A stretch of 39,685 nucleotides of DNA from Streptomyces sp. SID9727 (lineage in GTDB: Bacteria; Actinomycetota; Actinomycetes; Streptomycetales; Streptomycetaceae): positions 1-39,685 of the forward strand of contig NZ_JAAGNI010000057.1 of the NCBI RefSeq assembly GCF_010550605.1, given 5' to 3'. The notes beneath the pieces were generated by a model. That model did not search any database. It saw nothing but the letters and a program-made list of their open reading frames with translations, and was not told where the DNA came from. This document shows positions 9,785 to 17,250 of this stretch, piece by piece (positions within the stretch are counted from its first letter, which is position 1; the number at the start of each line of letters is the position of its first letter). A program made the position numbers and the translations under genes.

Positions 9785-9785
9785 A
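9702..9785 (+). CDS. Possible 27-codon leader peptide before the DHA1 pump
   Basis: A GTG-started frame (V-R-T-T-T-F-P-P-A-P...) of 27 codons ends in TGA 19 bases before the pump ATG. It spans both arms of the stem at 9744-9784, so a ribosome stalled within it would alter folding near the pump's ribosome binding site. It contains consecutive prolines, which slow translation. No convincing ribosome binding site precedes it. In 72% GC DNA short open frames are common, so this is tentative. Confidence 0.3.
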   Translation: MRTTTFPPAPSARPQAPTGSRRAAAGA

Positions 9786-9804
9786 AGCGGAAAGGTCTCT
9801 CCTC

Positions 9805-11025
9805 ATGCCCCTGGCCCTGCTCGCGCTGGCCGTGAGCGCCTTCGGCATCGGCACCACCGAGTTCGTGATGATGGGCCTGCTGCCCGACGTCGCGGACGAC
9901 CTCGGCACCTCCGTCCCCACCGCCGGCTACCTCGTGTCCGCGTACGCGATCGGCGTGGTGATCGGCGCCCCACTGCTCACCGCCCTCGGCTCCCGCGTCC
10001 CGCGCAAGCGGATGCTCCTGCTCCTGATGGCCCTCTTCACCGTCGGCAACCTCGCCTCCGCGCTCGCCCCCGGCTTCGGCTGGCTGATCGCGGGCCGCCT
10101 CCTGGCCGGTCTGCCGCACGGCGCGTTCTTCGGCGTCGGCGCCGTCGTCGCCTCCCGGCTGGTGCCCGAGGGGCGCCGGGCGCGGGCCGTCGCCACGATG
10201 TTCCTCGGCCTGACGGTCGCCAACATCGTCGGCGTGCCCGCCGCGACCCTGCTCGGCCAGCACCTCGGCTGGCGGGCCACCTTCCTGGTCGTCGCGGCCA
10301 TCGGCGTCTGCGCGATGGCGGCCCTCGCCCGGCTCGTCCCGCAGATCCCCGTCGAGGCCCGGCAGGACGTACGCCGCGAGCTGCGGGCGCTCGGCAGCCG
10401 GCAGGTCCTGCTCGGACTCCTTACCGCGGTCTTCGGCTTCGCCGGCGTGTTCGCGGTCTACTCGTACCTCTCGGCGATGACCACGAAGGCCATGGGCTTC
10501 GGCGAGTCCGCCGTGACGCCGGTGCTCGCGCTCTTCGGCATCGGCATGACCCTGGGCGCGCTGGCCGCCGGCCCGCTCACGGACCGGGCGCTGCGCCCGA
10601 CGCTGTACGGGTCGCTGGGCGGCCTCGCCGTGGTCCTGGCGGTCTTCCCGCTGGCCGCCCAGGTGAAGTGGGCGGCGCTGCTGATGGTGGTGCTGCTGGG
10701 CGCGGTGGGCTTCATGACGACCACGCCGCTCCAGATGCTGGTGATGAACAAGGCGAAGGACGCCCCCACCCTGGCATCGGCCTCCAACCACTCCGCGTTC
10801 AACCTGGCCAACGCGGGCGGCGCGTGGCTGGGCGGCGCGGCGATCGCCGCGGGCTGGGGCTGGACGTCACCGGCCCTGGTGGGCGCGGTACTGGCCCTGG
10901 CCGGCCTGGCCGTCGCCGTCACGGCGGGCGCGTTGGACCGCGAGGGCGGCGCGTCGAAGGTGGTGGCGAAATCGCCCCGTCCGGCGCTTGAGGACAGGAC
11001 CCCGGCCGGAACGGGCCGCAACTGA
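9805..11025 (+). CDS. DHA1-family MFS efflux transporter (Cmx/AraJ-like)
   Basis: This 406-residue, 12-helix transporter is of the AraJ/Cmx subgroup, which includes actinomycete chloramphenicol exporters and sugar-efflux-type pumps. Helix 1 carries the subgroup signature AFGIGTTEFVMMGLLPDVA. Motif A is LGSRVPRKRMLLLLMALF, and the helix-4 stretch is AGRLLAGLPHGAFFGVGA. The second half opens near residue 200 after a short loop. ATG 9805 has AAAGG nine bases upstream. The last residues (SPRPALEDRTPAGTGRN) are encoded by a copy of a common Streptomyces intergenic repeat that runs into the reading frame, so the native C-terminus was probably shorter or different. Substrate is unproven; chloramphenicol-type export is one possibility. 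Confidence 0.9.
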   Translation: MPLALLALAVSAFGIGTTEFVMMGLLPDVADDLGTSVPTAGYLVSAYAIGVVIGAPLLTALGSRVPRKRMLLLLMALFTVGNLASALAPGFGWLIAGRLLAGLPHGAFFGVGAVVASRLVPEGRRARAVATMFLGLTVANIVGVPAATLLGQHLGWRATFLVVAAIGVCAMAALARLVPQIPVEARQDVRRELRALGSRQVLLGLLTAVFGFAGVFAVYSYLSAMTTKAMGFGESAVTPVLALFGIGMTLGALAAGPLTDRALRPTLYGSLGGLAVVLAVFPLAAQVKWAALLMVVLLGAVGFMTTTPLQMLVMNKAKDAPTLASASNHSAFNLANAGGAWLGGAAIAAGWGWTSPALVGAVLALAGLAVAVTAGALDREGGASKVVAKSPRPALEDRTPAGTGRN

Positions 11026-11070
11026 CCAGCGGCGGCCAGCCAGAAACAAGCCCGTCCGGCGCTTGAGGAC
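10976..11070. repeat. Two copies of a Streptomyces intergenic repeat, one inside the pump's 3' end
   Basis: CCCGTCCGGCGCTTGAGGAC occurs identically at 10976-10995 and 11051-11070, 75 bp apart. I recognise it as a sequence scattered through many Streptomyces intergenic regions. The first copy is within the coding region of the MFS gene; the second forms the left arm of the terminator hairpin. Confidence 0.8.
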
Positions 11071-11092
11071 GAACCCCCAGCCCCGGACGGGC
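11050..11092. terminator. Bidirectional terminator between MFS pump and nadE
   Basis: GCCCGTCCGG (11050-11059) pairs with CCGGACGGGC (11083-11092), a 10-bp stem with a 23-nt loop. It lies between two convergent genes and is built from the intergenic repeat. Confidence 0.7.
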
Positions 11093-11116
11093 TCACGTAT
11101 CAGAGACCCGCGGGCT

Positions 11117-12871
11117 TCAGACCGCCTCGCGCCACCGATTCGTGATCGGCAGCCGCCGGTCCTTCCCGAACCCCTTCGGCGAGATCTTCGTGCCCGGCGG
11201 GTACTGCCGCCGCTTGTACTCCGCCGTGTCGACCATCCGCAGCGTCTTCGCCACCAGCGCCCGGTCGAACCCGGCCGCGACGATCGCTTCGAGCCCTTGG
11301 TCCCGGTCCACGTACAGTTCGAGGATCCGGTCCAGCACGTCGTAGTCCGGCAGCGAGTCCGTGTCCACCTGGCCCGGCCGCAGCTCGGCGCTCGGCGGCT
11401 TCGTGATGGACGCCTCCGGGATCGGCGGGGTCTGCCCGCGCTCCTCGGCGGCCCGGTTGCGCCACTTCGCCAGCCGGAACACCGACGTCTTGTACACGTC
11501 CTTGATCGGCCCGTACGCCCCGACGGAGTCCCCGTACAGCGTCGAGTAGCCGACCGCCAGCTCCGACTTGTTGCCCGGCGCCAGGACGATCTGGCCCTCC
11601 TGGTTGGAGATGGCCATCAGCGTCGTGCCGCGCAGCCGCGACTGCAGGTTCTCCTCGGCGAGCCCGGTGAGCCCCAGCGACCCCATGTACGCGTCGAACA
11701 TCGGCTCGATCGGGACGGTCCGGAAGTTGAGCCCGGTCCGCCGGGCCAGCTCGGCCGCGTCGCCCTTGGAGTGGTCCGAGGAGTACTTGGATGGCATGGA
11801 GACCCCGTACACCTGCTGCGCGCCCAGCGCGTCGCAGGCGATCGCGGCGACCAGGGCCGAGTCGATGCCGCCGGAGAGCCCGATGAGCACGCTGGTGAAG
11901 CCGTTCTTCGCGGCGTAGGCCCGCAGACCGACCACGAGGGCGGTGTACAGCTCCTCGTCGTCGTCCAGCCGGTCCGCGTAACCGCCGGCGAGCTCCGCCT
12001 CGTACGGAGGCAGCGGCTCCTCGGAGAGGACCACGTGGTCGATCCGCAGTCCGTCGGCGACCACGCCGGACGGCGCCTCGGCCGGGGCGGCGGGCAGGTC
12101 CAGGTCGAGGATCACGCTGCCCTCGGCGAACTGCGGGGCGCGGGCGATGACCTCGCCCTCCCGGTCGACCACGATCGAGTCGCCGTCGAAGACCAGCTCG
12201 TCCTGGCCGCCGATCATCGCGAGGTAGGCGGTCGTGCAGCCGGCCTCACGGGCCCGCTTGCGGACCAGTTCCAGCCGGGTGTCGTCCTTGTCCCGCTCGT
12301 ACGGCGAGGCGTTGACCGACAGCAGCAGCCCGGCCCCGGCGGCGCGCGCGGCCGGGACGCGGCCGCCGTCCTGCCACAGGTCCTCGCAGATCGCGAGGGC
12401 GACATCGATGCCGTGCACGCGTACGACCGGCATCGAGTCGCCCGGCACGAAGTACCGGAACTCGTCGAAGACGCCGTAGTTCGGCAGGTGGTGCTTGGCG
12501 AAGTTCAGCGCGATCCCGCCGCGGTGCAGCACCGCGGCGGCGTTGCGCGGAGACCCGGCCGGCTGGCCGTAGCGCTCCGCCGCGAACTCCGACCGGTCGA
12601 GGTAGCCGACGAGGACGGGGATCTCCCCGAAGCCCTCCGCGTCGAGGCGGGCGGCGAGCGCGCGCAGCGCCGCGCGTGACGCCTCGACGAAGGACGACCG
12701 CAGGGCCAGGTCCTCGACGGGGTAGCCGGTCAGCACCATCTCGGGGAACGCCACGAAGTGGGCGCCCTGTTCGGCGGAGTGCCGGGTCCAGTGGACGATC
12801 GCCTCGGCGTTTCCGGCGAGGTCGCCGACGGTCGAGTCGATCTGATTCAGTGCGAGGCGTAGTTGAGGCAC
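11117..12871 (-). CDS. nadE: Glutamine-dependent NAD(+) synthetase
   Basis: This 584-residue, two-domain enzyme makes NAD from deamido-NAD, ATP and glutamine-derived ammonia in the cytoplasm. The N-terminal nitrilase-type glutaminase has the Glu-Lys-Cys triad: E44 in FPEMVLTGYP, K126 in LNFAKHHLPNYGVFDE and C162 in LAICEDLW. The C-terminal synthetase carries the PP-loop LIGLSGGIDSALVAAI near residue 330 and the ATP/NaAD-binding stretch ending GNKSELAVGYSTLYGD. Length and order match the actinobacterial type (M. tuberculosis NadE). GTG 12871 is chosen because a promoter -10 (TAGAGT, 12884-12879) ends seven bases upstream. That points to a leaderless mRNA and excludes the longer frame. Confidence 0.95.
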   Translation of the reverse strand: MPQLRLALNQIDSTVGDLAGNAEAIVHWTRHSAEQGAHFVAFPEMVLTGYPVEDLALRSSFVEASRAALRALAARLDAEGFGEIPVLVGYLDRSEFAAERYGQPAGSPRNAAAVLHRGGIALNFAKHHLPNYGVFDEFRYFVPGDSMPVVRVHGIDVALAICEDLWQDGGRVPAARAAGAGLLLSVNASPYERDKDDTRLELVRKRAREAGCTTAYLAMIGGQDELVFDGDSIVVDREGEVIARAPQFAEGSVILDLDLPAAPAEAPSGVVADGLRIDHVVLSEEPLPPYEAELAGGYADRLDDDEELYTALVVGLRAYAAKNGFTSVLIGLSGGIDSALVAAIACDALGAQQVYGVSMPSKYSSDHSKGDAAELARRTGLNFRTVPIEPMFDAYMGSLGLTGLAEENLQSRLRGTTLMAISNQEGQIVLAPGNKSELAVGYSTLYGDSVGAYGPIKDVYKTSVFRLAKWRNRAAEERGQTPPIPEASITKPPSAELRPGQVDTDSLPDYDVLDRILELYVDRDQGLEAIVAAGFDRALVAKTLRMVDTAEYKRRQYPPGTKISPKGFGKDRRLPITNRWREAV

Positions 12872-12878
12872 GCGTCCC

Positions 12879-12908
12879 ACTCTAATCGTCTTACTGACGC
12901 GATGTCCT
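12879..12908 (-). promoter_or_regulatory. nadE promoter, apparently leaderless
   Basis: On the minus strand a -35 AGGACA (12908-12903), an 18-bp spacer and a -10 TAGAGT (12884-12879) fit a HrdB-type promoter. The GTG start is at 12871, eight bases after the -10, which is where transcription would begin. No ribosome binding site exists. Confidence 0.6.
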
Positions 12909-12990
12909 GTCGGGGCGCGCACAGGGACGCGGCCGGGGGGACGGCCGCGCTCTCCGCACGAGGTGTGAAGGGCGACCGGCCGGGCACGCG

Positions 12991-13443
12991 ATGAGAGCCA
13001 TGCGCGATGATCTGAGTGCCGCAGAATTCGAAGAGGGCCCGGAAGGCTTTCCGGACAGGCTCGCGATCTCCCTTGTCCCCCAGAGCGCCGCCGCGGCGCG
13101 CGACGCGGTCACCGCATTGCTGACCACGCAGTTCTGCGCACTGGCAGGTCCGGAGATGACGGCCGATGTCGTCGTCGCGGACGCGCTGCTGGTCACGTCG
13201 GAGCTGGTGACCAATGCCGTGGTGCACGGAGGGGGCGTCACCGGATTCGCGGCCGAACTCCACGGTGACGGCCTGACCATCACCGTGTCGGACGCGAGCC
13301 CCGACCTGCCCGTCGACCGGGCGGGCGCCGCCGGCTGGGTGGGCGGCTACGGCTGGACCCTGGTGTGCCGGCTCGCCACGCGCGTGGTGGTCGACGCGGG
13401 ACCCGGTGGCAAGTCCATCACGGCTCTGGTCGCCATGGCCTGA
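12991..13443 (+). CDS. RsbW-type ATP-binding (anti-sigma-like histidine kinase) protein
   Basis: The 150-residue cytoplasmic protein is a stand-alone GHKL ATPase domain of the type abundant in Streptomyces, where such proteins act as anti-sigma serine kinases. The N-box is LLVTSELVTNAVVHGG, the G1 box ITVSDASPDLP and the G2 box GGYGWTLVCRLATR. The glycine-rich ATP lid is short. ATG 12991 is in use if the weak upstream region suffices; ATG 13000 is an alternative three codons in. It is divergent from nadE and convergent with a second protein of the same type at 13545-14033. Its sigma factor and antagonist are not encoded nearby, so the partner is unknown. Confidence 0.85.
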   Translation: MRAMRDDLSAAEFEEGPEGFPDRLAISLVPQSAAAARDAVTALLTTQFCALAGPEMTADVVVADALLVTSELVTNAVVHGGGVTGFAAELHGDGLTITVSDASPDLPVDRAGAAGWVGGYGWTLVCRLATRVVVDAGPGGKSITALVAMA

Positions 13444-13444
13444 A

Positions 13445-13493
13445 CCCCACGAGTACCGCCGTGGAGGGCCCCCCACGAGTACCGCCGTGGAGG
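13445..13493 (+). repeat. Two 23-bp tandem repeats with small hairpins, between convergent genes
   Basis: CCCCACGAGTACCGCCGTGG followed by AGG occurs at 13445-13467 and again at 13471-13493, identical, period 26 bp. Each copy can form a CCACG/CGTGG stem. They start just after the stop of the first ATP-binding protein. They may serve as paired terminators or be a young tandem duplication. Confidence 0.75.
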
Positions 13494-13544
13494 CCCGCAC
13501 GCGCACGGGCCAGGTGCTCAGGCCGTCCGGGGGCCATCTGAGGG

Positions 13545-14033
13545 TCACCAGGCGGTGCGACCGTGCGGGCTCCGGTCGGGGTCGTCCTGAAGGGCGACTG
13601 TGACGTTCAGCCGCTTGCCGACCGGCTCACGGCGGATCTCGAAGCTCTGGCAGACCATGAGGACCAGCTCCAGGCCGTGGCTGCCGATGCGCGTGGGGTC
13701 GGAGGGGGAGGCGGTGGGGAACGCGGCGCCGGAATCCCACATGGCGATGTTCAGCGTCTCGCCGTCGGATGCGAGATCCAGGAGGCAGGGCCCCGGGGCG
13801 TACTTGCAGACATTGGTGGCCAGCTCGCTGACCACCAGCTGGGCCACGTCGACGGCCCGGTCGGACACCTCCCACGCGTGCAGCGCCCTGCCCTCGTGGA
13901 CGAAGTCCCGGACGAAAGCCCGGGCACTGGCGATCTCGGCGGACGTCATCTCGTACGCGGCGCTGCCCCGCACGACCTCCGTCCCGCTCTGCCGGCCCAC
14001 GGCGACATCGTTGTGAGTCACGTGCTGTTCCAT
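13545..14033 (-). CDS. Second RsbW-type ATP-binding regulatory protein
   Basis: This 162-residue protein has the GHKL fold again: N-box VSELATNVCKYAPGPCLLDL, G1 box IAMWDSGAAFP and G2 box GSHGLELVLMVCQSFEIR. The first 45 residues are family-specific. ATG 14033 has GGGGA five bases upstream, and a reading frame that continues further upstream has no coding character. The Asp of the G1 box and the Asn of the N-box, needed for Mg-ATP binding, are present. It is convergent with the similar gene at 12991-13443, from which it has diverged strongly. Role is inferred: anti-sigma kinase or phosphoswitch partner. Confidence 0.85.
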   Translation of the reverse strand: MEQHVTHNDVAVGRQSGTEVVRGSAAYEMTSAEIASARAFVRDFVHEGRALHAWEVSDRAVDVAQLVVSELATNVCKYAPGPCLLDLASDGETLNIAMWDSGAAFPTASPSDPTRIGSHGLELVLMVCQSFEIRREPVGKRLNVTVALQDDPDRSPHGRTAW

Positions 14034-14282
14034 GCGTCCCCCGTCCGGTCGGCTGCCTTGCGCAGCCCTCGGCACGCGTACCCCGGTATGCCGGTTCCAA
14101 GCAGCTGTCAGCCTGCCGGACCGGACCGGACCGGCCTGTGTCGGCGGCATCCGCCCGGCTGGCGGACGGCCGCCCGGACGAGCAGGCTGGGAATCAGGCC
14201 GAGGCCGGACGGGCAGGCCGGAAAGGGCCGGTATGCGCGACAAGTACCCGAAGGGCGCGGGACCCGGCCGGGCGTTTCGCTG

Positions 14283-14876
14283 ATGACACCGGAAGGCCGG
14301 CCACGTCGTCGGCGCGCCACCGCATCCGAGCGGGAGGCCGCCCGGACGAAGGAACTCCCGGATCTCGTCACCGACGGGCTGCGACTGCTGCTGTGCGGGA
14401 TCAACCCGGGCCTCGGGTCCGCCGCCGCCGGGCACCACTTCGCGAACCCCGGCAACCGCCTCTGGCCGGCCCTCTTCCGGGCCGGGTTCACCCCGCGCGT
14501 GCTCTCCGGCGAGCAGGAGCGGGAACTGCTCCCGCTGGGGATCGGCATCACGAGCATGGTCCGCCGCCCCACCGCACGCGCCGCGGAGCTCACCCGGACC
14601 GAGCTCCGCGAGGGCGCGCGGGATCTTCGCACCCGGGTGCGCGCTCTGCGCCCGGACTGGCTCGCGCTGCTCGGGATCGGCACGTACCGCATCGCCTTCG
14701 ACGCCCCGCAGGCGGTCATCGGCCCCCAGGAGACGGGCATCGGCCCGACCCGGGTATGGGTACTGCCCAACCCCAGCGGACTGAATGCCCACTACCCGCC
14801 CGCCGCGCTGGCTCGCGAGTTCGCCAGGCTCCGGGAGGCCATGGGGCAGCCCTCCCAGGGCCCGCCGTGCCGCTGA
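14283..14876 (+). CDS. mug: Mug-type G:T/U mismatch-specific DNA glycosylase
   Basis: This 197-residue member of the uracil-DNA glycosylase superfamily (Mug/TDG family) removes uracil or related bases mispaired with guanine and starts base-excision repair. Motif A is LLLCGINPGLGSAAAGHHF, with the family's catalytic-position Asn at N41; the insertion loop is NPGNRLWPALFRAGF. Motif 2 is VLPNPSGLNAHYP, which contacts the mispaired guanine. The N-terminal 25 residues are basic and specific to this lineage. ATG 14283 is the only plausible start in frame, although its ribosome binding site is weak. It ends nine bases before the convergent DUF3105 gene. Confidence 0.93.
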   Translation: MTPEGRPRRRRATASEREAARTKELPDLVTDGLRLLLCGINPGLGSAAAGHHFANPGNRLWPALFRAGFTPRVLSGEQERELLPLGIGITSMVRRPTARAAELTRTELREGARDLRTRVRALRPDWLALLGIGTYRIAFDAPQAVIGPQETGIGPTRVWVLPNPSGLNAHYPPAALAREFARLREAMGQPSQGPPCR

Positions 14877-14885
14877 GGCCCCGGT

Positions 14886-15569
14886 TCATTCCCCGTCGAG
14901 GCCGCCCGTGCAGGCGGCGCCCGGCTCGGGGGTCTGCGGCCCCTGCACGTAGTGCGCGAAGAACTGCGCCACGCGCGGGTCGTCCGCCCCGTCCACGGTG
15001 ACCTGCTTGCCCCAGGCGCTCAGCATGATCGCGCCGGCCTGGTCCTCGTAGGGGCTCATGAGCGAGTACGGCGTGCTGGAGACCCGGTCGGCGAGCTTCG
15101 CCACGTCGGCGGCGGGGGCGTCGTCGGTGTACGTCACCCAGACCGAACCGTGCTCCAGGGCGTGCACGGCGTTCACGTCGGGGATGGCCTTCTTGTAGAC
15201 CTCGCCGTCGCAGTTCATCCAGACCGGGTTGTGGTCCCCGCCGACCGGCGGCTTCATGGGGTAGTGGACGTCGTCCGTCACGTGGTTGCGGGTGAGCTTC
15301 TTCGCGTCCCAGGACTTCTCGTCCTTGATCGGCCCGGTCGCCAGGTTCTCGTCCTTCTCCCCGGCGGAGGGCGTGGAGCCCTTCCCGTCGGCGGTCATCG
15401 CACTCTCCGAGCCGCCGGAGTCCTTGTCGAGGATCGTGTACGAACCGAAGGCGACGAGCCCGGCGACGGCGACGGCGCTGAGGCTCACGATCAGGATCCT
15501 GTTGCGGCGATCCCGCGTGCGGTCGGCGTTGCGCATCTGCTCTATGCGGGCCCTGCGGTCGTAGCTCAT
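14886..15569 (-). CDS. DUF3105 membrane-anchored extracytoplasmic protein
   Basis: The 227-residue protein has a basic cytoplasmic N-terminus (MSYDRRARIEQMRNADRTRD), one transmembrane helix (ILIVSLSAVAVAGLVAFGSY, residues about 26-45) and an exported DUF3105 domain. That domain carries HVTDDVHYPMKPPVGGDHNP, WMNCDGEVYKKAIPDVNAVH and HALEHGSVWVTY. The conserved His and Cys residues suggest a metal or redox site, but no function is established for the family. ATG 15569 has GAAGGA 11 bases upstream; the longer frame has no coding character. It is convergent with mug and divergent from glnA2, with about 220 bp of shared upstream region. Confidence 0.88.
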   Translation of the reverse strand: MSYDRRARIEQMRNADRTRDRRNRILIVSLSAVAVAGLVAFGSYTILDKDSGGSESAMTADGKGSTPSAGEKDENLATGPIKDEKSWDAKKLTRNHVTDDVHYPMKPPVGGDHNPVWMNCDGEVYKKAIPDVNAVHALEHGSVWVTYTDDAPAADVAKLADRVSSTPYSLMSPYEDQAGAIMLSAWGKQVTVDGADDPRVAQFFAHYVQGPQTPEPGAACTGGLDGE

Positions 15570-15788
15570 GTCGTGTGGTCCTTCTGCGAAGGGGACGGGG
15601 AGCGGCGGCTCGGGGTGACGGGGCGGTTTCCGCCCGTACACACCACGGCCGCCGATCGTAGTGGGTGGCCGAGTGCTCCATGTCACGTCGGGTGCGTAAT
15701 CTGGGGGAAATCCGGGGTCGTGATACTGGAGTCTCTCCCCAGCCCCGGGAGGTGGAGCACGGACCGTCTGAACTGCAAGGATGTGGCT

Positions 15789-17150
15789 ATGGACAAGCAG
15801 CAGGAATTCGTCCTCAGGACCCTTGAGGAGCGCGACATCCGGTTCGTACGGCTGTGGTTCACCGATGTCCTCGGGTACCTGAAATCCGTGGCGGTGGCAC
15901 CGGCCGAGCTGGAACAGGCGTTTGACGAGGGCATCGGCTTCGACGGCTCCGCGATCGAGGGCTTCGCGCGCGTCTACGAGTCGGACATGATCGCCAAGCC
16001 GGACCCGGGGACGTTCCAGATCCTGCCGTGGCGCGCGGAGGCACCGGGCACGGCCCGGATGTTCTGCGACATCCTCATGCCGGACGGCTCACCGTCGTTC
16101 GCGGACCCGCGCTTCGTACTCAAGCGCATCCTGGCCAAGACCTCGGACCTGGGCTTCACCTTCTACACCCACCCGGAGATCGAGTTCTTCCTGCTGAAGG
16201 ACAAGCCGGTCGACGGCACCCGGCCCACCCCGGCCGACAGCTCCGGCTACTTCGACCACACCCCGCAGAACGTCGGCATGGACTTCCGCCGCCAGGCGAT
16301 CACGATGCTCGAATCCATGGGCATCTCGGTCGAGTTCAGCCACCACGAGGGCGCGCCCGGCCAGCAGGAGATCGACCTGCGGTACGCGGACGCGCTGTCG
16401 ACGGCCGACAACATCATGACGTTCCGCCTGGTCATGAAGCAGGTCGCGCTGGAGCAGGGCGTGCAGGCGACGTTCATGCCGAAGCCGTTCTCGGAGTACC
16501 CGGGCTCGGGCATGCACACCCACCTCTCGCTCTTCGAGGGCGACCGCAACGCGTTCTACGAGTCCGGCGCGGAGTACCAGCTCTCCAAGGTCGGCCGCTC
16601 CTTCATCGCGGGCCTCCTCCGCCATGCCGCGGAGATCTCCGCCGTCACCAACCAGTGGGTCAACTCCTACAAGCGCATCTGGGGCGGCTCCTCCCGCGCC
16701 GCGGGCGCCGGCGGCGAGGCACCCTCGTACATCTGCTGGGGCCACAACAACCGCTCCGCGCTGATCCGCGTCCCCATGTACAAGCCCGGCAAGACCGGCT
16801 CGGCCCGCGTCGAGGTGCGCTCCATCGACTCCGGCGCCAACCCGTACCTGACGTACGCGGTCCTCCTGGCCGCCGGCCTCAAGGGCATCGAGGAGGGCTA
16901 CGAACTCCCGGCCGGCGCCGACGACGACGTCTGGGCCCTCTCCGACGCGGAACGCCGCGCGATGGGCATCGAACCGCTCCCGCAGAACCTGGGCGAGGCG
17001 ATCTCCCTGATGGAGAAGAGCGAACTGGTCGCGGAGACGCTGGGCGAGCACGTCTTCGACTTCTTCCTCCGCAACAAGAAGCGGGAGTGGGAGGAGTACC
17101 GCAGCGAGGTGACGGCCTTCGAACTGAAGGCGCTGCTGCCGGTGCTGTAG
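15789..17150 (+). CDS. glnA2: Glutamine synthetase-like gamma-glutamylpolyamine synthetase (GlnA2)
   Basis: This 453-residue protein is of the type I glutamine synthetase superfamily. Motifs are GIGFDGSAIEGFARVYESD, the acidic metal-binding HPEIEFFLL, KPFSEYPGSGMHTHLSLF near residues 231-248 and NNRSALIRVP. It matches S. coelicolor GlnA2 (SCO2241 from memory), which does not make glutamine in vivo and has been assigned gamma-glutamylation of polyamines such as putrescine. The tyrosine that GlnE adenylylates in true GlnA (the NLYDLP-type motif) is replaced by tryptophan here (DDVWALSDAER). AAGGA seven bases before ATG 15789 supports the start. A terminator follows, so the gene is monocistronic. 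Substrate assignment rests on the homologue. Confidence 0.9.
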   Translation: MDKQQEFVLRTLEERDIRFVRLWFTDVLGYLKSVAVAPAELEQAFDEGIGFDGSAIEGFARVYESDMIAKPDPGTFQILPWRAEAPGTARMFCDILMPDGSPSFADPRFVLKRILAKTSDLGFTFYTHPEIEFFLLKDKPVDGTRPTPADSSGYFDHTPQNVGMDFRRQAITMLESMGISVEFSHHEGAPGQQEIDLRYADALSTADNIMTFRLVMKQVALEQGVQATFMPKPFSEYPGSGMHTHLSLFEGDRNAFYESGAEYQLSKVGRSFIAGLLRHAAEISAVTNQWVNSYKRIWGGSSRAAGAGGEAPSYICWGHNNRSALIRVPMYKPGKTGSARVEVRSIDSGANPYLTYAVLLAAGLKGIEEGYELPAGADDDVWALSDAERRAMGIEPLPQNLGEAISLMEKSELVAETLGEHVFDFFLRNKKREWEEYRSEVTAFELKALLPVL

Positions 17151-17180
17151 GCGCGTACCAGCGACTTGGACGGCACCACA

Positions 17181-17217
17181 CGGGCGGGGCACCCGGTTCA
17201 ACCGAGTGTCCCGCCCG
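17181..17217 (+). terminator. glnA2 terminator hairpin
   Basis: CGGGCGGGGCAC (17181-17192) pairs with GTGTCCCGCCCG (17206-17217), a 12-bp stem with one G-U pair and a 13-nt loop. It starts 30 bp after the glnA2 stop and lies before the ribosome binding site of the PHP gene. Confidence 0.82.
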
Positions 17218-17250
17218 CGCACGGGGGCGGCAGGCAGCCGGAGGAGACGC

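Noticed and set aside
10421..10423. TTA triplets (possible bldA-dependent Leu codons), for example here and at 38172
   Set aside because: Both are out of frame (CTT ACC in the pump; AGT TAC in the amylase), and the others I looked at were also out of frame or intergenic.
13563..14282. Open frame continuing upstream of the mug start
   Set aside because: It is antisense to the second ATP-binding protein and then crosses non-coding sequence; the Mug fold starts after 14283.
15680..15720. GTCAC element upstream of glnA2 as a GlnR box
   Set aside because: The second half-site (GaAAC type) is missing at the required 6-bp spacing.
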